DNA of 64,000 nucleotides, taken from NCBI GenBank assembly GCA_030524475.1, contig JAUNGO010000003.1:1-64000 (forward strand), written 5' to 3'. Both the position numbers and the translations under genes were made by a program. The stretch is from Eggerthellaceae bacterium (GTDB lineage: Bacteria; Actinomycetota; Coriobacteriia; Coriobacteriales; Eggerthellaceae). The notes beneath the pieces are model-generated. The model was not told the DNA's origin and did no database searches. It saw only the letters and a list, made by a program, of their open reading frames with translations. Below are positions 54,384-62,427 of the stretch, piece by piece. Positions within the stretch are counted from its first letter, which is position 1, and every line of letters starts with the position of its first letter.

Positions 54384-55535
54384 ATGATCTATCTCGACAA
54401 CGCCGCCACCACCATGACGAAGCCGCCCGAGGTGGCGCGCGCGATAACCGAGGCGCTCGGCAGCTTCGGCGGCGTGGGGCGTGGCGTGCACCCGGCCTCC
54501 ATCCAGGCGGGGCTTGCCGTGTACGAGGCGCGCGCCGCCGTGTCGCAGCTGTTCGACGCGCCGGGGCCCGAGCGCGTGTCGTTCGCCCTGAACGCCACGA
54601 TGGCGCTCAACATCGCGATCGCCGGGCTTTTGCCCGACGGCGGCAAGGCGGTCACCACCGCTGCGTCGCATAACTCGGTGCTGCGACCGCTCTATGCGGC
54701 GCGCGACGCGCGGGACTGCGCGGTCGAGGTGGTGCCGATCGACGATCGCGGCGCGCTCGACTACGACGCGTTCGCGCGCGCGTGCGAGGGGGCGGCGCTT
54801 GTGGCCGTCACGCACGCGTCCAACCTCACGGGCGACGTGTACGACGCGGCGCGCATGGCGGACGCAGCGCACGCGGCGGGCGCGCTTGTGGTGCTCGACG
54901 CGGCGCAGACGGCGGGCGCCGTGCCCGTCGACATGGGGGCGCTCGGTGTCGACGTCGTGTGCTTCACCGGGCACAAAAGCCTGCTCGGCCCGCAGGGCAC
55001 GGGCGGCTTGTGCGTGGCGGCGGGCGTCGACGTGCCGCCGCTGCTCGAGGGCGGCTCGGGCACGCACAGCTTCGACGAGCGGCACCCGCGCTTCATGCCC
55101 GAATCTCTTGAGGCGGGCACGGTGAACGCGCACGGGCTGGCGGGGCTGGCGGCGGGCGTTGCGTATCTGCAGCAGCGCGGCGTGGCGGACGTGGCGACGC
55201 ACGAGGCGCAGCTGGTCGTGCGCTTTGTGGACGGCCTGCACGCCGTTAAGGGCGTGCGCGTGCTCGGCGGCGGGTCGGACGCGGGGCGCTGCGGCATCGT
55301 GGCGCTCAACGTGGCTGACGCCGACTCGGCGGGCGTGGCCGACCGTTTGGCGTCGGAATGGGACATTTGCACGCGGGCGGGCGCCCACTGCGCGCCGCTC
55401 ATGCACCGCGCGCTCGGCACCGAGCGGCAAGGCGCGGTGCGCGTAAGCTTTGGGCCCTTCAGCACGGAAGGCGAGGTAGACGCGTGCTTAGAGGCGTTGG
55501 AGGTGATCGCGCATGACGTATCGTGTGGGCGTTGA
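54384..55535 (+). CDS. Cysteine desulfurase/selenocysteine-lyase-like protein
   Basis: 383 residues from ATG 54384 (a TTG at 54378 is possible). Class V PLP fold with IYLDNAATTMTKPPEVARAI, the PLP lysine in DVVCFTGHKSLLGPQGTGGL, and an active-site cysteine in RAGAHCAPLMHRALG. The length and the short Cys loop place it in the am_tr_V (EF2568-like) group that often travels with selenium genes, distinct from the iscS copy at 29693. It may release sulfur or selenium for the neighbouring carriers. It overlaps the activase gene by 23 bases. Confidence 0.88.
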   Translation: MIYLDNAATTMTKPPEVARAITEALGSFGGVGRGVHPASIQAGLAVYEARAAVSQLFDAPGPERVSFALNATMALNIAIAGLLPDGGKAVTTAASHNSVLRPLYAARDARDCAVEVVPIDDRGALDYDAFARACEGAALVAVTHASNLTGDVYDAARMADAAHAAGALVVLDAAQTAGAVPVDMGALGVDVVCFTGHKSLLGPQGTGGLCVAAGVDVPPLLEGGSGTHSFDERHPRFMPESLEAGTVNAHGLAGLAAGVAYLQQRGVADVATHEAQLVVRFVDGLHAVKGVRVLGGGSDAGRCGIVALNVADADSAGVADRLASEWDICTRAGAHCAPLMHRALGTERQGAVRVSFGPFSTEGEVDACLEALEVIAHDVSCGR

Positions 55536-56316
55536 CATCGGTTCGACGGCGGCGAAGGCGGCGGTGCTCGACGGCGACGCGGTGGCGTTCACGCTATGCG
55601 AGCCGACGGGCTACAGCGGCGTGGAGGCGGCCGGGCGCATCGAGGCTGCCCTTGAGGCGGCGGGTTTCCCTTTGAGCGCGTGCCGCGTGGTGGCGACGGG
55701 CTACGGGCGCGTGTCGGTGCCCTACGCGGAAAAAACGGTCACCGAGATCACCTGTCACGGGCGCGGGGCGGCCCACCTGTTTGGCGGAAGCGGCGTGGTG
55801 GTCGACATCGGCGGGCAGGACACGAAGGCCATCGTGCTCGAGGGTGGGCGCGTGGCGAAGTTCAACATGAACGACAAGTGCTCGGCGGGCACGGGGAAAT
55901 TCTTGGAGATCATGGCCAACCGCATGGGCGTGACGTTGTCTGAGCTTGAGCGGCTGGCGCGCGACGGGAATCCGACGCAAATCTCGTCGATGTGCACGGT
56001 GTTCGCGGAAAGCGAGGTGATATCGCTCGTCGGCGCCGGCACGCCGCGCGAGGACATCGCGTGGGGCGTGATCGAGTCGGTGGCGGCGAAGGTGCGCCCG
56101 CTTGTGCCGCAGGTTCAAGGCGCGCGCTATTTCCTCACCGGCGGCCTGTGCGAGTGCGGCTACTTGGTGGAGCGTTTGGGCGCGGCGCTCGGCGCGCCCG
56201 TGGAAACGTGCCCGCAGGCGCGCTTTGCGGGAGCTATTGGGGCGGCGCTTTCTGTTCCGACCGTTGCTGACGCAACGATCGGACGTGCCGACGCTGCGGT
56301 TCCGACATGCACCTGA
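55513..56316 (+). CDS. ATP-dependent acyl-CoA dehydratase activase (HgdC/BcrAD family)
   Basis: 267 residues. ASKHA ATPase motifs GVDIGSTAAKAAVLD and VVVDIGGQDTKAIVL; the two cysteines that hold the bridging [4Fe-4S] cluster of the dimer are in NDKCSAGTGKFLEIMA and SSMCTVFAESEVIS. It couples ATP hydrolysis to electron transfer into a double-cubane partner, presumably one or both neighbours (52551, 56553). The last 20 or so codons lie inside repeat copy B, so the C-terminal tail (from about VADATIGRADAAV) appears repeat-derived. Confidence 0.88.
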   Translation: MTYRVGVDIGSTAAKAAVLDGDAVAFTLCEPTGYSGVEAAGRIEAALEAAGFPLSACRVVATGYGRVSVPYAEKTVTEITCHGRGAAHLFGGSGVVVDIGGQDTKAIVLEGGRVAKFNMNDKCSAGTGKFLEIMANRMGVTLSELERLARDGNPTQISSMCTVFAESEVISLVGAGTPREDIAWGVIESVAAKVRPLVPQVQGARYFLTGGLCECGYLVERLGAALGAPVETCPQARFAGAIGAALSVPTVADATIGRADAAVPTCT

Positions 56317-56408
56317 TCTAGCCCCTTGTTTGACCCTCGGCGCGGCCCGAAGGCCGCTTGGGGTCAAGGCGGGGCTATATCAGGCACCTGTCGAAACCTC
56401 GCTGACGT
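56256..56408. repeat. Covarying palindromic element, copy B (overlaps activase 3' end)
   Basis: Hairpin 1: TCCGA-C-CGTTGC with GCAACG-A-TCGGA around a TGAC loop (56256-56283), inside the coding region. Then GACGCTGCG, an outer helix GGTT-CGAC/GTCG-AACC (56298-56306/56390-56398), CCTGAT/ATCAGG, TAGCCCC/GGGGCTA (56319-56325/56371-56377), TTGACCC/GGGTCAA (56330-56336/56361-56367) and a tip GCGGCC-CGAA-GGCCGC (56342-56357). Ends CTCGCTGAC. Confidence 0.75.
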
Positions 56409-56439
56409 TACGAACGACCTGTGAGGTGCAATTGGTGGA

Positions 56440-56508
56440 GGTGCAATTGGGACGTTCCAAATTGCATGTCGATCGCAAATGTGCCGTTTGGAACGTCCCG
56501 ATTGCACC
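56440..56508. repeat. Second palindrome type: 22-bp hairpin upstream of dehydratase 2
   Basis: The arm at 56440-56461 (starting GGTGCAATTGGGACGTTCC) pairs over 22 bases with 56487-56508, with a single U-G wobble. The loop is 25 bases. A direct repeat GAGGTGCAATTGG precedes it. The fold lies in the leader of the next gene and resembles a REP-type unit different from the GACCTGTCCCC family. Confidence 0.7.
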
Positions 56509-56552
56509 GATTGCAGATTAAGAGAAGCGGCTCGTAGAGGAGGAATGGGTTT

Positions 56553-57707
56553 ATGGCAACGCGAGATTTACCGGCGATTTTCGAGGAGTTCGACGAGGCG
56601 CGGCGCGCGGGGTTCGTCAAGGTGATGAACTTCAAGGAGTCGGGCGGGCGCCTGGTGGGTTATTTGTGCAGCTACACGCCGATCGAGGTGATCGAGGCGG
56701 CGGGCGCGTCGGGCGTGGCGCTGTGCGGCATGAGCAACGAGCCGGTGGCGGAGGCGGAAACCGTGCTACCGAAAAACCTCTGCCCGCTCATCAAGAGCAC
56801 CTACGGCTTCGCGCACGCCGACAAGTGCCCCTACACGTACTTCTCCGACCTGATCGTGGGCGAGACGACCTGCGACGGCAAGAAGAAAATGTACGAGCTG
56901 CTCAACGAGATCAAAGACACCTACGTGATGCAGCTGCCGCAGGGACAGGGCCGCGCCTGGGTCGCCGAGGCGTGGCGCGAGGAGGTGCGTCTGCTCAAGG
57001 AGGAGTTCGAGCGCAGGTTCGGCGTCGAGGTGACCGACGACGATCTGCGCTGCGCCGCCCGCGCGCGCAACCGCTTCCGCCGCGCGATGGTGGAGCTTTT
57101 TGAGCTGCAGGCGAACGTGCCGCCCGCGATGAGCGGCGTCGAGATGATGACCACCGCGCTGCAAAGCACGTTCGCCTTCGACGTGAACGAAAGCATCGAG
57201 AAGGTGGAGTCGCTGCTTGAGGCGCGCCGTGCCGCCTACGAGGCGGGGGAGCGCCCCATCTCGGTCGAGGCGAAGCGCATCCTGCTCACGGGGTGCCCGT
57301 CGAGCGGCGTCATCAAGAAGGTCGGCATGTCCATCGAGCGCAACGGCGGCGTGATCGTGTGCTTGGACGACTGCTCGGGCGAGCGCACGCAGCGCATGAT
57401 GATCGACCCCGACGCCGACGACATCTTAGGCGCTATCGCCGATCGCTACCTGGGCATCCATTGCTCGGTCATGACGCCGAACGGCGGGCGCATGGAAAAC
57501 ACCGCCGCCATGTGCGAGAAGTACCATGTTGACGGTGTGGTCGACCTCACGCTCACGGCGTGCCACACCTTCGCGGTGGAATCCGAGCTCATGCGCCGCA
57601 AGATGGAGGAGATCGGCGTGCCGTACCTTCACATCGAAACCGACTACGCCCCCGGCGACCAAGGGCAAATCGACACGCGCATCGCGGCGTTCATCGAGAT
57701 GCTGTAG
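56553..57707 (+). CDS. Double-cubane-cluster-type 2-hydroxyacyl-CoA dehydratase paralogue 2
   Basis: 384 residues behind GAGGAGG. Cysteines line up with paralogue 1: ALCGMSNEP, NLCPLIKSTYGFAHADKCPY, GETTCDGKKKMYE, LTGCPSSGV, CLDDCSGERT and LTACHTFAVESEL. It is about 40 residues shorter than paralogue 1 and lacks its N-terminal segment. Expected to be reduced by the activase encoded just upstream (55513). Substrate unknown; the flanking Se/S carriers are the main clue. Confidence 0.82.
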   Translation: MATRDLPAIFEEFDEARRAGFVKVMNFKESGGRLVGYLCSYTPIEVIEAAGASGVALCGMSNEPVAEAETVLPKNLCPLIKSTYGFAHADKCPYTYFSDLIVGETTCDGKKKMYELLNEIKDTYVMQLPQGQGRAWVAEAWREEVRLLKEEFERRFGVEVTDDDLRCAARARNRFRRAMVELFELQANVPPAMSGVEMMTTALQSTFAFDVNESIEKVESLLEARRAAYEAGERPISVEAKRILLTGCPSSGVIKKVGMSIERNGGVIVCLDDCSGERTQRMMIDPDADDILGAIADRYLGIHCSVMTPNGGRMENTAAMCEKYHVDGVVDLTLTACHTFAVESELMRRKMEEIGVPYLHIETDYAPGDQGQIDTRIAAFIEML

Positions 57708-57830
57708 CTTTGCTGAGCGCTTTGCAACGAGCGAGGGCGTTGCGGTCGTCCGACGGCGCATACGGCGTTGCGTTTGGTGCTATATTGAGAGAGAACTTGA
57801 GTTTGCCCGTATGGAGAAGGGAATGGATGC

Positions 57831-58091
57831 ATGAGCACCTACGTGATCACGTTTGAGTCGACGCACGCGGCGATGGCGGCGACGAAGTCGCTGTCGTCAG
57901 GCAGCGTGGACTTCCTCACCATTCCCGTGCCGACGGCGATCAGCGCCGGCTGCGGCATCGCCGTGAAGTTCGACGCCGACGATCCCGAGCCGGTGCTCGC
58001 GCGCATCTTCGGCGCGAACCGCGCAACGGGCTTGGCCGCGCTGTACCGTCAAGTGGGCGCGAAGGAATACGAGAAGGTGCAAGCCCTGTAA
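57831..58091 (+). CDS. DUF3343 Se/S-carrier-like protein, copy 3
   Basis: 86 residues. The family core is clear: YVITFESTHAAMAATKSL, then TIPVPTAISAGCGIAVKF with the conserved Cys. It lies between dehydratase paralogue 2 and yedF. Closest in pattern to copy 1 (SAGCG). The role inferred from family and context is shuttling selenium or sulfur between cluster enzymes. Confidence 0.85.
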   Translation: MSTYVITFESTHAAMAATKSLSSGSVDFLTIPVPTAISAGCGIAVKFDADDPEPVLARIFGANRATGLAALYRQVGAKEYEKVQAL

Positions 58092-58112
58092 TCAGTACCC
58101 TGTAACCAGTAG

Positions 58113-58164
58113 GAACAACGCGGGGGCGTCGCGGGCGCGAAAGCCCGCGCAACCCCCGCCGTTC
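58113..58164. repeat. Strong intercistronic hairpin before yedF
   Basis: CGCGGGC (58130-58136) pairs with GCCCGCG (58143-58149) around GCGAAA; below it GCGGGGG pairs with CCCCCGC, and GAAC (58113-58116) with GTTC (58161-58164). Internal loops are CGT and CAA. No U-run. Confidence 0.65.
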
Positions 58165-58196
58165 AAAACGAACCGACGAAGAAAAGGAGACCAACC

Positions 58197-58826
58197 ATGA
58201 CTAAGATTCTCGACGGATTCGGCAAGCCCTGCCCGATGCCGCTGGTGATGGCGAAAAAGGAGATCGACGCGGGCTGCCACGACCTCGCGGTGCAGGTCGA
58301 CAACGAGACGGCGGTGAAAAACCTCACGCGCCTGGGGAAGAAGACGGGGCTTGCCGTGGCGTGCGACGCCATCGAGGGCGGCTGGCTCATGACGTTTTCG
58401 GAGGGCGGCGGCACGCAGGCGGCCGAGCCCGACTTGGCATCGGCACTTGCCGCGAACGCGGGCGCGGCGTGCTCGACGAGCGGCGGTTGCGGGTACGCGG
58501 TGTTCGTGGGCAAAGACCACGTGGGCGAAGGCGACGGCGAGCTGGGCCACAACCTCATGAAGATGGCGCTCTACACGCTCTCCGAAAGCGACGACGTGCC
58601 GGCAAGCCTGCTGTTCATGAACTCCGGCGTGAAGCTGGTGGCGGGCGACGAACAGCAGATCATCGACAGCGTGCACGCGCTTGAGGAAAAGGGCACCGAG
58701 GTGCTCGTGTGCGGCACGTGCCTTGACTTCTACGGCGTGAAGGACGCGCTGAAGGCCGGCGAGGTGTCCAATATGTACGACATCTTAGGACGTATGCAGG
58801 AAGCGGCGAAGGTCATCACGCTTTAA
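58197..58826 (+). CDS. yedF: Selenium metabolism protein YedF
   Basis: 209 residues behind AAAAGGAG. The N-terminal TusA-like domain (about 1-72) has ILDGFGKPCPMPLVMAKKEI with the carrier cysteine. The C-terminal domain (about 100-205) is DsrE-like with SLLFMNSGVKLV and EVLVCGTCLDFYGV. This two-domain arrangement is the YedF family that tracks with SelD-containing genomes. It closes the selenium cluster. It probably carries activated selenium towards selenophosphate synthesis; the exact step is unproven. Confidence 0.92.
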   Translation: MTKILDGFGKPCPMPLVMAKKEIDAGCHDLAVQVDNETAVKNLTRLGKKTGLAVACDAIEGGWLMTFSEGGGTQAAEPDLASALAANAGAACSTSGGCGYAVFVGKDHVGEGDGELGHNLMKMALYTLSESDDVPASLLFMNSGVKLVAGDEQQIIDSVHALEEKGTEVLVCGTCLDFYGVKDALKAGEVSNMYDILGRMQEAAKVITL

Positions 58827-58830
58827 TGGG

Positions 58831-58980
58831 TTCCGCCGTTGCTGACGCAACGGCGGAATTGTCGACGCTGCGAAGCGCCTTGGCGCCCCATCTTGCCCCT
58901 TGTTTTGGACTCGGCGCGTACCGAAGTACGCTTGGTCCAAAGGCGGGGCAATCTGGGACACCAAGGCGCTTCTCGCTGAC
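58831..58980. repeat. Covarying palindromic element, copy C
   Basis: Starts five bases after the yedF stop. Hairpin 1 is a perfect 12-bp stem TTCCGCCGTTGC/GCAACGGCGGAA (58831-58842/58847-58858) with a TGAC loop. Then GACGCTGCG, an outer helix GAAGCGCCTTGG/CCAAGGCGCTTC (58872-58883/58961-58972), CCCA/TGGG, TTGCCCC/GGGGCAA (58893-58899/58945-58951), TTTGGAC/GTCCAAA (58904-58910/58935-58941) and a tip GCGTAC-CGAA-GTACGC (58916-58931). Ends CTCGCTGAC. Confidence 0.78.
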
Positions 58981-58989
58981 TTTACGAAC

Positions 58990-59050
58990 GACCTGTCCCC
59001 TTGTCACGCTCATCACGCGCTTGTGACAAGGGGGCAGGTCATTTGTCGTA
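58990..59050. repeat. REP-like pair forming a long hairpin
   Basis: GACCTGTCCCCTTGTCAC (58990-59007) faces GTGACAAGGGGGCAGGTC (59023-59040) across a 15-base loop; flanking TACGA/TCGTA extends the symmetry. It directly abuts copy C. From here to the TetR start (59200) nothing else is clear except a TATAAT at 59160-59165 and two CACGGAAT words (59103, 59143), possible operator halves. Confidence 0.7.
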
Positions 59051-59199
59051 CGAACGTTGTGCGAGGTTTTGCGTCGCGCGCCGATGCCGCCCGGCTGCAT
59101 CTCACGGAATGGAACGGCATGGAAACAACTTTCTAAATCTACACGGAATTTCCCCACCGTATAATCGCTTTCGACGAGGAAAGGACTGGCGGGAAATCC

Positions 59200-59763
59200 G
59201 TGGGCAAATACGAGGACATGAGAAGTGCGGCGCTCGAGATCATGAGCGAGGGCGGTGCGCGGGCACTGACGCTCCCGTTGCTTTTCGAGCGCGCCCATAC
59301 GGGGGCGGGTACGTTCTACCACTATTTCAAGGATCGCGAAGACCTCATCGAGGCGGTGTTTAGGCACTGCTACGACGTGGCGGAGCGCGAATTGGCCGAA
59401 ACCGACGACCCGTCCGCTCCGACTCGCGAGCGCTTCGACGCGCTGTGCCGCCATATGTTTCACGCCTACGTGGTGTATCCCCAGGAGTTGAATTTCCTTT
59501 ACTGGTACACCTTCGGCTACGTCGAGCCCGACTCGACCCGCTGTCGCATCATCCCGTCGGTCATGCTGCTCACCGCCATTATCGACGCAGCGCAAAAAGA
59601 GGGGCTTGTGCGCACCTCGGCAGCGCCCTCGGTCATGGCGCGCGTGGTGCGGGGTATGGTGGCAAGTGTGTTTTGGGGCCACGAGCGCGCCGCTTATGTG
59701 ATGGACGAGGACGCCGCGCAGCGCTTCGCGAACAGCGCCTGGCGCGCGATAGAAGAGTTTTAA
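59200..59763 (+). CDS. TetR/AcrR-family transcriptional regulator
   Basis: 187 residues from GTG 59200. The HTH region is YEDMRSAALEIMSEGGARALTLPLL followed by GAGTFYHYFKDREDLIEAVF (residues about 4-52). The C-terminal effector domain has aromatic residues (ELNFLYWYTFGYVEP). It lies between the selenium cluster and the penicillin-binding protein gene, both on the same strand but with large gaps, so its target is unclear. Confidence 0.85.
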   Translation: MGKYEDMRSAALEIMSEGGARALTLPLLFERAHTGAGTFYHYFKDREDLIEAVFRHCYDVAERELAETDDPSAPTRERFDALCRHMFHAYVVYPQELNFLYWYTFGYVEPDSTRCRIIPSVMLLTAIIDAAQKEGLVRTSAAPSVMARVVRGMVASVFWGHERAAYVMDEDAAQRFANSAWRAIEEF

Positions 59764-59987
59764 GACGAGCTGGGGCTACGTTCCCGCGTCGAACGGCCCG
59801 TGACGCTTTGAATGCGGGAAGACGAGTGCTCTGACCTCCTCTCCCTCAACTTCTCGTTGAAATGTCAAACCGACTCCTTTTTATACCGAATTGTTAGTTT
59901 CGGTTGCTGTGCGGGTACGGCATAATAGAAAACCAGCCAAATTACATTCTTTTGAATTTCGAGTACAGCTGAGTAGAAGGGGTTCGC

Positions 59988-62351
59988 ATGGACGAGCTCA
60001 CCGAAAGTACGGGGCCCGACATGGCACCCGACGCCGCATCCGACGCAACATCGGACGCGGCGTCCGAGCACGGCAAGCATGCTCGACCCCGCCGCAAGCG
60101 TCGCAAGCTGCGCATCGTCTTTGGCGTCGTTGGCGGCTTGGCGGTTGTGTGTGCGCTTGTCGTCGGCGCCGCGGTGTTCACGTGGACGCGCGATCTTCCC
60201 GACATGCACAACCCGAGTGCCTTCAACCTTTCTCAGAAAACGAAGGTTTACGCCAACGACGGCACGACGCTTCTTGCCGAGTTTTTCCTTGAGAACCGCG
60301 AGCCGGTTGAGTACGACCAGGTGAGCACCTATGTGTTCGATGGCACGGTGGCCACCGAGGACGAGCGCTTCTACGCGCACGGCGGCGTCGACCTCATAGG
60401 CATCTCGCGCGCGCTCGTGAACAACCTTGCGGGCGGGGCCATCGAGGGCGCGTCCACCATCACGCAGCAGTTCGTACGCAACACGGTTCTTGCCGACGAG
60501 ATGAACGACATCACGATCAAGCGCAAGGTGCGCGAGGCCGTGCTTGCCATGCAGCTTGAAACCATGTACAGCAAGCAGGACATCCTGCTCATGTACGTGA
60601 ACACCATCAACTACGGCGACGGTTGCTACGGCATCGAGGCGGCTGCGCGCAACTACTTCCAAAAAAGCGCCGCCGACCTCACGCTTTCCGAGGCGGCGCT
60701 GCTTGTGGGCATTCCGCAGTCGCCCGAGTACCTCAACCCCAAGTACAACCCCGAGGCTGCCGCCGAGCGCAGAAACCTTGTGCTCGACCGCATGCTTTCG
60801 AGCGGTTACATCACGCAGGCCGAGCACGACGAGGCGGCGTCTGCGCCGCTTGAGCTCAACCCGGCCGACGAGCGCACGCACGACGGCATCCTCGACGCGC
60901 CTTATTTCGCGAGCTACGTGCGCGACTACCTTTTCGAGAACTACAGCACCGAGGAGATCCTCCACGGCGGGCTTACCGTGTACACCACGCTCGACCCCGC
61001 GCTTCAGGACTACGCCGAGGAGGCGGTGGCGCAGGAGTACGAGCGCATGGACGGCACGGGCTTTTCCGACGCGCAGCTGTCGATCACGTGCGTCGACCCG
61101 CACACGGGCTACGTGCTCGCCATGATCGGCGGGCGCGACTACCGCGCAAGCGAGTTCAACATCGCCACCAGCAGCTACGGACGGCAGGCAGGCTCGTCGT
61201 TCAAGCCGTTTACGCTGGTGGCGGCCATCGAGCAGGGCATCAACCCCAACACCACCTACATCGACTGCTCGGGCGGGTTCTCGTGGACCGACCCCACGTC
61301 GGGCGAGGCGTGGAAGGTGGAGAACTACGGCAACGCGAACTACGGCACGCGCACGATAGCCTCGGCCATCTGGGTGTCGTCGAACACGGGCTTCGCGCGG
61401 CTCGTCACGGCGGACGGAGGCGTCAACTACCAAAAGATCGGCGACGTGGCCCGACGCATGGGCATCACGAGCACGGTGGGCATAGACGACGGCCCCGCGG
61501 TCACGCTTGGGTCGGCGCAGGTGAACACGCTTGACATGGCGAGCGCCTACGGCACGTTCGCCAACCAAGGGGTGCATTGCGACCCGGTCTGCGTGACGCG
61601 CATCGAAAACGCCGTCGGCGAGGTGATCGCCGACAACACGGCAAGCAAGGGCTCGCAGGCGATCACGCCTGAGGTGGCGTACGCCGCCACGCGCGTGCTG
61701 CAGGGCGTGGTGACGCAGGGCACGGGCACGAACGCGCGGCTTGCGTCGGGGCAGGTGGCGGCGGGCAAGACGGGCACGTCGGAGGATTGGCGCGACCTGT
61801 GGTTCTGCGGTTTCACGCCCCAGCTCAGCTGCGCTGTGTGGGCGGGCTGCGACCCCGAGCGCCAAATGTACGAGGCCTCGTGGTGCACCAACGTGTGGCG
61901 CAACTTCATGACGCGCGCGCTCGAGGGCCGCGAGATCGAGGAGTTCCCGGCGGCGGCCGATCCTGAGTACAACAGCACCTTCACCGCCAAGCAAAACGCC
62001 GCGATGGAGGCAAAGCGCAAGCAGGAGGCCGAGGAGAAGAAGAAGCAGGAAGAGGAAGCGGCGAAGAAGAAGGAAGAAGAAGCCAAGAAGAAGGCCGAGG
62101 AGGAGAAGAAGAAGCAAGAGGAGGCGGCGAAGACCGAGAAGCCGAGCGGGTCGTCGAGCAGCGGCTCGACGACCTCGGGCGGCGGTTCGGGATCGGGCTC
62201 TGGTTCTGGTTCTGGGTCGGGGTCGGGATCGGGCTCTGGTATCGGCACAGGCTCAGGCGGCTCGAGCGGCACAGGCGGCACGGGCTCGGGCGGATCGGGT
62301 GGTTCGTCGAGCGCGGCTAGCACCGCCAAGACGGTCGACAAGGCCGCATAA
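59988..62351 (+). CDS. Class A penicillin-binding protein (PBP1A-like)
   Basis: 787 residues. A short cytoplasmic Lys/Arg region, then a membrane anchor (about 37-60). The GT51 glycosyltransferase domain has ATEDERFYAHGGVDLIGISRA and GASTITQQFVRNTVL. The transpeptidase domain has SSFKPFTLVAAIEQG (SxxK), SSNTGF (SxN) and KTGTSED (KTG). The tail (about 680-787) is Lys/Glu-rich, then Ser/Gly repeats (GSGSGSGSG), probably spanning the wall. It polymerises and cross-links peptidoglycan. TTGAAA (59857) and TTATAC (59881) 18 bases apart may be its promoter. Confidence 0.93.
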   Translation: MDELTESTGPDMAPDAASDATSDAASEHGKHARPRRKRRKLRIVFGVVGGLAVVCALVVGAAVFTWTRDLPDMHNPSAFNLSQKTKVYANDGTTLLAEFFLENREPVEYDQVSTYVFDGTVATEDERFYAHGGVDLIGISRALVNNLAGGAIEGASTITQQFVRNTVLADEMNDITIKRKVREAVLAMQLETMYSKQDILLMYVNTINYGDGCYGIEAAARNYFQKSAADLTLSEAALLVGIPQSPEYLNPKYNPEAAAERRNLVLDRMLSSGYITQAEHDEAASAPLELNPADERTHDGILDAPYFASYVRDYLFENYSTEEILHGGLTVYTTLDPALQDYAEEAVAQEYERMDGTGFSDAQLSITCVDPHTGYVLAMIGGRDYRASEFNIATSSYGRQAGSSFKPFTLVAAIEQGINPNTTYIDCSGGFSWTDPTSGEAWKVENYGNANYGTRTIASAIWVSSNTGFARLVTADGGVNYQKIGDVARRMGITSTVGIDDGPAVTLGSAQVNTLDMASAYGTFANQGVHCDPVCVTRIENAVGEVIADNTASKGSQAITPEVAYAATRVLQGVVTQGTGTNARLASGQVAAGKTGTSEDWRDLWFCGFTPQLSCAVWAGCDPERQMYEASWCTNVWRNFMTRALEGREIEEFPAAADPEYNSTFTAKQNAAMEAKRKQEAEEKKKQEEEAAKKKEEEAKKKAEEEKKKQEEAAKTEKPSGSSSSGSTTSGGGSGSGSGSGSGSGSGSGSGIGTGSGGSSGTGGTGSGGSGGSSSAASTAKTVDKAA

Positions 62352-62369
62352 ACGGGAGGAACGCAGGTG

Positions 62370-62410
62370 GAACACGGGAGGGCGTGAACACGCCCCGTGT
62401 TCATCTTTTC
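62370..62410 (+). terminator. Hairpin after the PBP gene (terminator-like)
   Basis: GAACACGG (62370-62377) pairs with CCGTGTTC (62395-62402), with GGCGTG/CACGCC inside; ATCTTTTCC follows. It shares CCCGTGTTCATCTT with the hairpin at 52450. It separates the convergent PBP and selD genes. Confidence 0.65.
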
Positions 62411-62427
62411 CGCTCAGCCGCCTTCTG

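Noticed and set aside
53836-58980. The covarying elements as integron attC sites or intrinsic terminators.
   Set aside because: No attC-type core sites (GTTRRRY/RYYYAAC) or cassette arrangement with an integrase is seen, and no U-run follows the stems.
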